A program made the position numbers and the translations under genes. The notes beneath the pieces are model-generated. The model was not told where the DNA came from. It ran no database searches and saw nothing but the letters and a program-made list of their open reading frames with translations. A stretch of 64,000 nt of DNA from Odiellus spinosus (lineage: Eukaryota > Arthropoda > Arachnida > Opiliones > Phalangiidae), in assembly GCA_963920705.1 (NCBI GenBank), contig OY987227.1, positions 23,523,434 to 23,587,433 of the forward strand, in the 5' to 3' direction. Below are positions 57,480 through 64,000 of the stretch, in pieces. Within the stretch, counting starts at the first letter, position 1; the number at the start of each line of letters is the position of its first letter.

Positions 57480-58010
57480 AATTGCGACCGCCGAACTGGA
57501 TTTGTTCATACGGATAAAAACGACATTCGTGCGTGGAAAGGGCGAGGATCATTAATTTCACTTTCGTTTCGAGATCGGCGAAGATTTCGTCCAAGCTAAT
57601 GAACAAATGGCGACCAGAGTATTTGGCTTTAAATTGGAATAGGGAGAAGCCGTGTCCGTGTTTTTCATTTCGCCAACTCGAACCGAAAGTGGCGTCCGCC
57701 CTGGTCGAACGCCCGAATATATTGAATCACTAAATGATCGCGTCGTTGGAACAGACTGTCAAACCTTATCTGAGCTTCAAAGGCGAAAGTCCGCTCTCTC
57801 TCGCTCCGGATTTGATCCCAGAATTCGTAACGATTCTTTCCCCAACGTCGGGTTCGGCACGCGTCAGCCGGGATATTTCGTCCCCCAAATAGGGACCCAC
57901 CCTTCGCTACGGGCAAGGATCGATACTGGGGCAGGGACTTGTCTACAGGGGTCGTCAGCCCGATGCTGCGCGTTTGCCAGTCTCCCTTCGCTTTTATTTT
58001 CCGGTTTTTC
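57480..58010 (-). other. Coding-like segment, two overlapping minus frames, unidentified
   Basis: On the minus strand a frame of about 120 codons ends at 57665 (ending DQGGRHFRFELAK, preceded by RYEFWDQIRSERERTFAFEA). A second frame, offset by one, continues to a stop at about 57484 (LFISLDEIFADLETKVKLM; ALSTHECRFYPYEQIQFGGR). Both have C-rich third positions, unlike the AT-rich surroundings, and together look like one protein of about 190 residues broken by a single-base shift near 57665. The plus strand is also open over 57652-58089. I recognise no family. It may be a frameshifted pseudogene, an exon pair with a tiny intron, or a 5' exon of a gene on either strand. Confidence 0.35.
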
Positions 58011-58413
58011 CCATTATTGTTTCGGTTGTAAGCAGCTGATAAACCTGGTGGGATTGCTTGACCCCCTCTTGTACCATTGTTTTACCTAGATGAATTAGCA
58101 CCAGTGACTTACGGAAATGTAAAATCAACTTTAGCAGAACTATTGTCATCACGTGACCAAATAAAATCATTATAAAAGGTATATTCACGTACGCGACCCA
58201 AGGATTGATGAAAGCAAACGAACAACTAGGATTAAATTCAAATAATTCAAGGTCATGACCCCAATAAATATTCTGACTATTGAATCAAATTTTCATAGTA
58301 AATGATTGTATTCCGCGACACTTCAGTTAATCAGAAAAATTAAGTAGAAAACCAAAAGCTGTAAATCTATTGTTTTATCTAAGTTTTTAACGTTTAGAAA
58401 CACCCGAAAATAT

Positions 58414-58446
<33 letters not shown>

Positions 58447-58658
58447 GGAGAAACAAGATGGATAAGCCTAGCCTATGATAGCCACACCTCATGGTGGTAT
58501 TTTTGTTTCAAGTTTTTCATTTTCCAGAAATCACAAAGCTTTAAAGCCCCGTTTTCAATCACGTTTTTCAAGCTTCTGCTTTCGCTTTCCCAAGAGAAGC
58601 GTTTATCAAATTCATTTAGAAATCCGCTTTTCTGTCACTTGAAGCCTGATAACGTGAG

Positions 58659-58821
58659 TTAAAGGCCTTATCTGCTCTGAAAATTGACCCTTTAAAATAC
58701 TCTTCCCTTATACACACAGCCTATCATTGGCTGTACAATTTTCTATGGTCAACATCGTCTGCTAAGCTAGAAAAGAAGGCGACTTTAAAGGGGATTTAAA
58801 AATCGCAGATAGTCCCTTTAA
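58659..58821 (-). mobile_element. TTAA-type MITE, complete copy
   Basis: 163 bp with TTAAAGGCCTTATCTGC at the left and GCAGATAGTCCCTTTAA at the right. It contains the CATCGTCTGCTAAGCTAG block. Inverted relative to the copy at 2163 and of the same length. Confidence 0.85.
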
Positions 58822-59424
58822 AAGAAAAGCTGTTACATTTTAAGCTCCAGGTTTCCCTTTGAAGCTTCAACTTTGATTTGATTTGACTCAAAAACTCGAT
58901 TCTTGGCCCAAAAATTCTTTATGGAAACGCGGCTTAACTGATTATGCTTAAATTGGAAAATCTTTTAGAATGGAGTAATCACTATTAGCATTTCTCTTCG
59001 ATAATAACATAATAAACTCGGGGAACGAAGCAACTGGTCAAGCCTCAAGGGTGGAGCCGAAAGAATTTTGGCGCGCTGGCTTCAAACACCTTCGAATCGT
59101 CGTCAATTTGGCAGAATCGGTCGTTCATTCGGCCAGAACAATCGGCCCAAAACATTTCCCTGATTCTGCTAGACTCGCGACTCGAGATATGGCCTAAAAC
59201 CATTTTAAGACCTACCTATCAAGGTTTAGTTTTCGACGAATTTTACGGTAAAAACGTTAAAATTAGGGGTAACTGAAATCATTTATCATAATATTCATTA
59301 TTTTTAATATTTTAACTATAAATGCTTTGTAAAAAAAAAAGCATTTAAACTAAAATTAACAAAATTTTACGTAATCACTTCACAATAGATGGCGCATTGA
59401 TGACGCAAATAAAGCTTCAAAATT
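58822..59424. other. Spacer before the terminal repeat complex
   Basis: No supported gene. A GC-richer part around 59030-59170 (CGAAAGAATTTTGGCGCGCTGG region) is not coding in any frame I can interpret. Confidence 0.35.
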
Positions 59425-60290
59425 CAAACTAGCTTTTTCACATATACTGTATATTTATCAAGGGGGTGGATAAAAACCCGATATCTCAAAAACGGTCAAA
59501 GTTTTTTTAAATAATTCTCAATTATTCTAATTAAACTCCTCTTTCGAATGAGATAGGTCTAAACGAATTCAACTCATTCCTTCATTAGGAAATAAAATGA
59601 TCAAACTTAGGAAAAAACTAGTTTTTTCACAAATTTTATACTATATAAATATCAGGGGGGGAACATAAAAAGCCATATATCTCGGCTCAAAAACGGTCAA
59701 AGTTTTTTAAATAATTCTCAATTATTCTAATTAAACTCCTCTTTCGAATGAGATAGGTCTAAACGAATTCAACTCATTCCTTCATTAGGAAATAAAATGA
59801 TCAAACTTAGGAAAAAACTAGTTTTTTCACAAATTTTATACTATATAAATATCAGGGGGGGAACATAAAAAGCCATATATCTCGGCTCAAAAACGGTCAA
59901 AGTTTTTTAAATAATTCTCAATTATTCTAATTAAACTCCTCTTTCGAATGAGATAGGTCTAAACGAATTCAACTCATTCCTTCATTAGGAAATAAAATGA
60001 TCAAACTTAGGAAAAAACTAGTTTTTTCACAAATTTTATACTATATAAATATCAGGGGGGGAACATAAAAAGCCATATATCTCGGCTCAAAAACGGTCAA
60101 AGTTTTTTAAATAACTCTCAATTATTCTAATTAAACTCCTCTTTCGAATGAGATAGGTCTAAACGAATTCAACTCATTCCTTCATTAGGAAATAAAATTA
60201 TCAAACTTAGGAAAAAACTAGTTTTTTCACAAATTTTATACTATATAAATATCAGGGGGGGGGGGCATAAAAAGCCATATATCTCGGCGG
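59425..60290. repeat. 200-bp tandem repeat, four copies
   Basis: The landmark CTATATAAATATCAGGGGGG recurs at 59641, 59841, 60041 and 60241, an exact 200-bp period; a diverged form is at about 59450. Copies are nearly identical. Diverged relatives (ACTCCTCTTTCAAATGAGAT, TTCAACTCAT words) continue in the loop at 60680-61030, so the array was once longer and was interrupted by the inverted repeat. Confidence 0.92.
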
Positions 60291-61270
60291 GTTGAGACGG
60301 GCTGAGAAAGAGTTGAGACGGGTTGAGAAAGAGTTGAGACGGGTTGAGAAAGAGTTGAGACGGGTTGAGAAAGAGTTGAGACGGGTTGAGAAAGAGTTGA
60401 GACGGGTTGAGAAAGAGTTGAGACGGGTTGAGAAAGACCGGTCCAAGATTGGAGATTGGATGTGAATCCGCTGACAATGAGGTACGATTCGACCCGTTTC
60501 CGTCACCTTGGCCTTTCCTCTGGAACAAAGCTGAATGCCCTACATTTAACTACTCCACTCAGATACACTAATCCCATTGAACGCATTTCGTAAACGATGC
60601 TTCATCAAAAGTTCGCTTTTCAAAAAAAGAGCGCTAATATAACAAAAAAATCTAAAACTTTTTTGGAGAAAAAATCCCTTATTTCTCAGCTGAAAACGGT
60701 AAATTTTTTGGAAATAATAATTACTTATAGTATTTAAACTAATCTTTCCGATGAGATAAGTCTAGTTAAATTCAACTCATTGCTTCAAAATCAAATATAA
60801 TTATGAAAATAAATCAATACCACTTATTTCACATAATGTGGGAGTAATTTTTGAAATAATTATCACTTGTAGTAACTAAACTCCTCTTTCAAATGAGATA
60901 AGTGTAGTTAAATTCAACTCATACCTTCATAATCAAATATAATTTTGAAAAAAAAAAAAAAAAAACGGTTTTATATTAATCTTGGAGGAATTCAATTTAC
61001 GCTTATATCTCTGCTCAAAAACAGACGAAGTCCTTAAAATAATTATTACTTTATATATATATAAATATATATATTTTTTTGAAAAGCGAACTTTTGATGA
61101 AGCATCGTTTACGAAATGCGTTCAATGGGTTTAGTGTATCAGAGTGGAGTAGTTAAATGTAGGGCATTCAGCTTTGTTCCAGAGGAAAGGCCAAGGTGAC
61201 GGAAACGGGTCGAATCGTACCTCATTGTCAGCGGATTCGCATCCAATCTCCAATCTTGGACCGGTCTTTC
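60287..61270. repeat. Large inverted repeat with ~190-bp unique arms and 21-bp repeats at both ends
   Basis: Left arm about 60436-60626 and right arm about 61071-61263 mirror each other with only a few mismatches (for example TGTGAATCC versus TGCGAATCC in mirrored sense). The spacer is about 445 bp and consists of decayed 200-bp repeat units. Outside each arm lies the same 21-bp minisatellite, inverted: about seven copies on the left (60287-60440) and about 130 on the right. It looks like a composite terminal-inverted-repeat element with minisatellite termini. Confidence 0.85.
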
Positions 61271-64000
61271 TCAACCCGTCTCAACTCTTTCTCAACCCGT
61301 CTCAACTCTTTCTCAACCCGTCTCAACTCTTTCTCAACCCGTCTCAACTCTTTCTCAACCCGTCTCAACTCTTTCTCAACCCGTCTCAACTCTTTCTCAA
61401 CCCGTCTCAACTCTTTCTCAACCCGTCTCAACTCTTTCTCAACCCGTCTCAACTCTTTCTCAACCCGTCTCAACTCTTTCTCAACCCGTCTCATCTCTTT
61501 CTCAACCCGTTTCAACTCTTTCTCAACCCGTCTCAACTCTTTCTCAACCCGTCTCAACTCTTTCTCAACCCGTCTCAACTCTTTCTCAACCCGTCTCAAC
61601 TCTTTCTCAACCCGTCTCAACTCTTTCTCAACCCGTCTCAACTCTTTCTCAACCCGTCTCAACACTTTCTCAACCCGTCTCAACTCTTTCTCAACCCGTC
61701 TCAACTCTTTCTCAACCCGTCTCAACTCTTTCTCAACCCGTCTCAACTCTTTCTCAACCCGTCTCAACTCTTTCTCAACCCGTCTCAACTCTTTCTCAAC
61801 CCGTCTCAACTCTTTCTCAACCCGTCTCAACTCTTTCTCAACCCGTCTCAACTCTTTCTCAACCCGTCTCAACTCTTTCTCAACCCGTCTCAACTCTTTC
61901 TCAACCCGTCTCAACTCTTTCTCAACCCGTCTCAACTCTTTCTCAACCCGTCTCAACCCGTCTCAACTCTTTCTCAACCCGTCTCAACTCTTTCTCAACC
62001 CGTCTCAACTCTTTCTCAACCCGTCTCAACTCTTTCTCAACCCGTCTCAACTCTTTCTCAACCCGTCTCAACTCTTTCTCAACCCGTCTCAACTCTTTCT
62101 CAACCCGTCTCAACTCTTTCTCAACCCGTCTCAACTCTTTCTCAACCCGTCTCAACTCTTTCTCAACCCGTCTCAACTCTTTCTCAACCCGTTTCAACTC
62201 TTTCTCAACCCGTTTCAACTCTTTCTCAACCCGTTTCAACTCTTTCTCAACCCGTCTCAACTCTTTCTCAACCCGTCTCAACTCTTTCTCAACCCGTCTC
62301 AACTCTTTCTCAACCCGTCTCAACTCTTTCTCAACCCGTCTCAACTCTTTCTCAACCCGTCTCAACTCTTTCTCAACCCGTCTCAACTCTTTCTCAACCC
62401 GTCTCAACTCTTTCTCAACCCGTCTCAACTCTTTCTCAACCCGTCTCAACTCTTTCTCAACCCGTTTCAACTCTTTCTCAACCCGTCTCAACTCTTTCTC
62501 AACCCGTCTCAACTCTTTCTCAACCCGTCTCAACTCTTTCTCAACCCGTCTCAACTCTTTCTCAACCCGTCTCAACTCTTTCTCAACCCGTCTCAACTCT
62601 TTCTCAACCCGTCTCAACTCTTTCTCAACCCGTCTCAACTCTTTCTCAACCCGTCTCAACTCTTTCTCAACCCGTCTCAACTCTTTCTCAACCCGTCTCA
62701 ACTCTTTCTCAACCCGTCTCAACTCTTTCTCAACCCGTCTCAACTCTTTCTCAACCCGTCTCAACTCTTTCTCAACCCGTCTCAACCCGTCTCAACTCTT
62801 TCTCAACCCGTCTCAACTCTTTCTCAACCCGTCTCAACTCTTTCTCAACTCTTTCTCAACTCTTTCTCAACTCTTTCTCAACTCTTTCTCAACTCTTTCT
62901 CAACTCTTTCTCAACTCTTTCTCAACCCGTCTCAACCCGTCTCAACCCGTCTCAACTCTTTCTCAACCCGTCTCAACTCTTTCTCAACCCGTCTCAACTC
63001 TTTCTCAACCCGTCTCAACTCTTTCTCAACCCGTCTCAACTCTTTCTCAACCCGTCTCATCTCTTTCTCAACCCGTTTCAACTCTTTCTCAACCCGTCTC
63101 AACTCTTTCTCAACCCGTCTCAACTCTTTCTCAACCCGTCTCAACTCTTTCTCAACCCGTCTCAACTCTTTCTCAACCCGTCTCAACTCTTTCTCAACCC
63201 GTCTCAACTCTTTCTCAACCCGTCTCAACTCTTTCTCAACCCGTCTCAACTCTTTCTCAACCCGTCTCAACTCTTTCTCAACCCGTCTCAACACTTTCTC
63301 AACCCGTCTCAACTCTTTCTCAACCCGTCTCAACTCTTTCTCAACCCGTCTCAACTCTTTCTCAACCCGTCTCAACTCTTTCTCAACCCGTCTCAACTCT
63401 TTCTCAACCCGTCTCAACACTTTCTCAACCCGTCTCAACTCTTTCTCAACCCGTCTCAACTCTTTCTCAACCCGTCTCAACTCTTTCTCAACCCGTCTCA
63501 ACTCTTTCTCAACCCGTCTCAACTCTTTCTCAACCCGTCTCAACTCTTTCTCAACCCGTCTCAACTCTTTCTCAACCCGTCTCAACTCTTTCTCAACCCG
63601 TCTCAACTCTTTCTCAACCCGTCTCAACTCTTTCTCAACTCTTTCTCAACTCTTTCTCAACTCTTTCTCAACTCTTTCTCAACCCGTCTCAACTCTTTCT
63701 CAACCCGTCTCAACTCTTTCTCAACCCGTCTCAACTCTTTCTCAACCCGTCTCAACTCTTTCTCAACCCGTCTCAACTCTTTCTCAACCCGTCTCAACTC
63801 TTTCTCAACCCGTCTCAACTCTTTCTCAACCCGTCTCAACTCTTTCTCAACCCGTCTCAACTCTTTCTCAACCCGTCTCAACTCTTTCTCAACCCGTCTC
63901 AACTCTTTCTCAACCCGTCTCAACTCTTTCTCAACCCGTCTCAACTCTTTCTCAACCCGTCTCAACTCTTTCTCAACCCGTCTCAACTCTTTCTCAACCC
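61261..64000. repeat. 21-bp minisatellite, about 130 copies, runs off the window
   Basis: The unit TCTTTCTCAACCCGTCTCAA + C fills the last 2.7 kb. Shorter 12-bp (TCTCAACTCTTT) and 9-bp (ACCCGTCTC) subunits occur in clusters near 61950, 62775, 62840-62945 and 63635-63680, which shift the phase. Point variants (TCTCATCTC, CGTTTCAAC, CAACACTTT) recur as sets, so blocks of many units were duplicated. On the minus strand the unit reads as the heptad LRRVEKE, open for up to 280 codons; I regard this as a by-product, since 21 is a multiple of three and no codon of the unit is a stop. Confidence 0.95.

Noticed and set aside
60241-60528. FLNPSQL-repeat protein frames
   Set aside because: They are alternative readings of the inverted 21-bp repeats in the left arm.
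61261-64000. CRISPR array
   Set aside because: Contiguous 21-bp repeats without unique spacers in a eukaryotic context.

Overview
This is a nuclear eukaryotic window with spliced genes, short GT-AG introns (about 45-350 nt, a few above 1 kb), AT-rich intergenic DNA, many foldback elements and long satellite arrays. The protein set (an SPSB3-like SPRY/SOCS-box protein, a single MSC/TCF21-type bHLH gene, TM9SF4, GRHPR, LYPLA-type thioesterase, POP1, TFB1M, DDX1) and the intron style suggest an invertebrate, probably an arthropod and perhaps an insect. I cannot name the species.

Layout, left to right. 0.9-2.0 kb: intronless SLC35G-type transporter (+). 4.5-5.6 kb: mitochondrial rRNA dimethyltransferase TFB1M (+, 3 exons). 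6.4-8.0 kb: acyl-protein thioesterase (+, 7 exons). 10.9-14.1 kb: RNase P/MRP subunit POP1 (-, 7 exons). 15.6-20.2 kb: a 534-bp satellite array built from alternating inverted half-units. 22.2-24.1 kb: MSC/TCF21-like bHLH factor (-, 2 exons). 24.8-30.2 kb: gene-poor, with minisatellites and MITEs. 30.3-34.5 kb: TM9SF4 (+, 17 coding exons). 36.7-39.0 kb: nine-finger C2H2 protein (-, 3 exons). 40.6 kb: LINE reverse-transcriptase fragment (-). 41.3-43.5 kb: intronless DDX1 helicase (+). 45.4-51.0 kb: GRHPR (+, 9 exons), its introns packed with nested inverted-repeat elements. 52.6-54.9 kb: SPSB3-like gene (-, 3 exons). 57.5-58.0 kb: an unidentified coding-like segment. 59.4-64.0 kb: a 200-bp tandem repeat, a large inverted repeat, and a 21-bp minisatellite that runs off the window.

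Most genes are housekeeping genes without an operon-like relationship. The unusual content is the repeat landscape: at least eight distinct inverted-repeat families, two with clean 7-bp target duplications and one with TTAA ends in seven copies; a roughly 1-kb dispersed repeat carrying a conserved splice donor; and a short motif (CGTCTGCT/AGCAGACG) recurring 110-240 bp upstream of several start codons and also inside the TTAA MITE. Gene models were built by hand from splice signals and reading-frame continuity; function calls rest on recognised family motifs, not on database searches.
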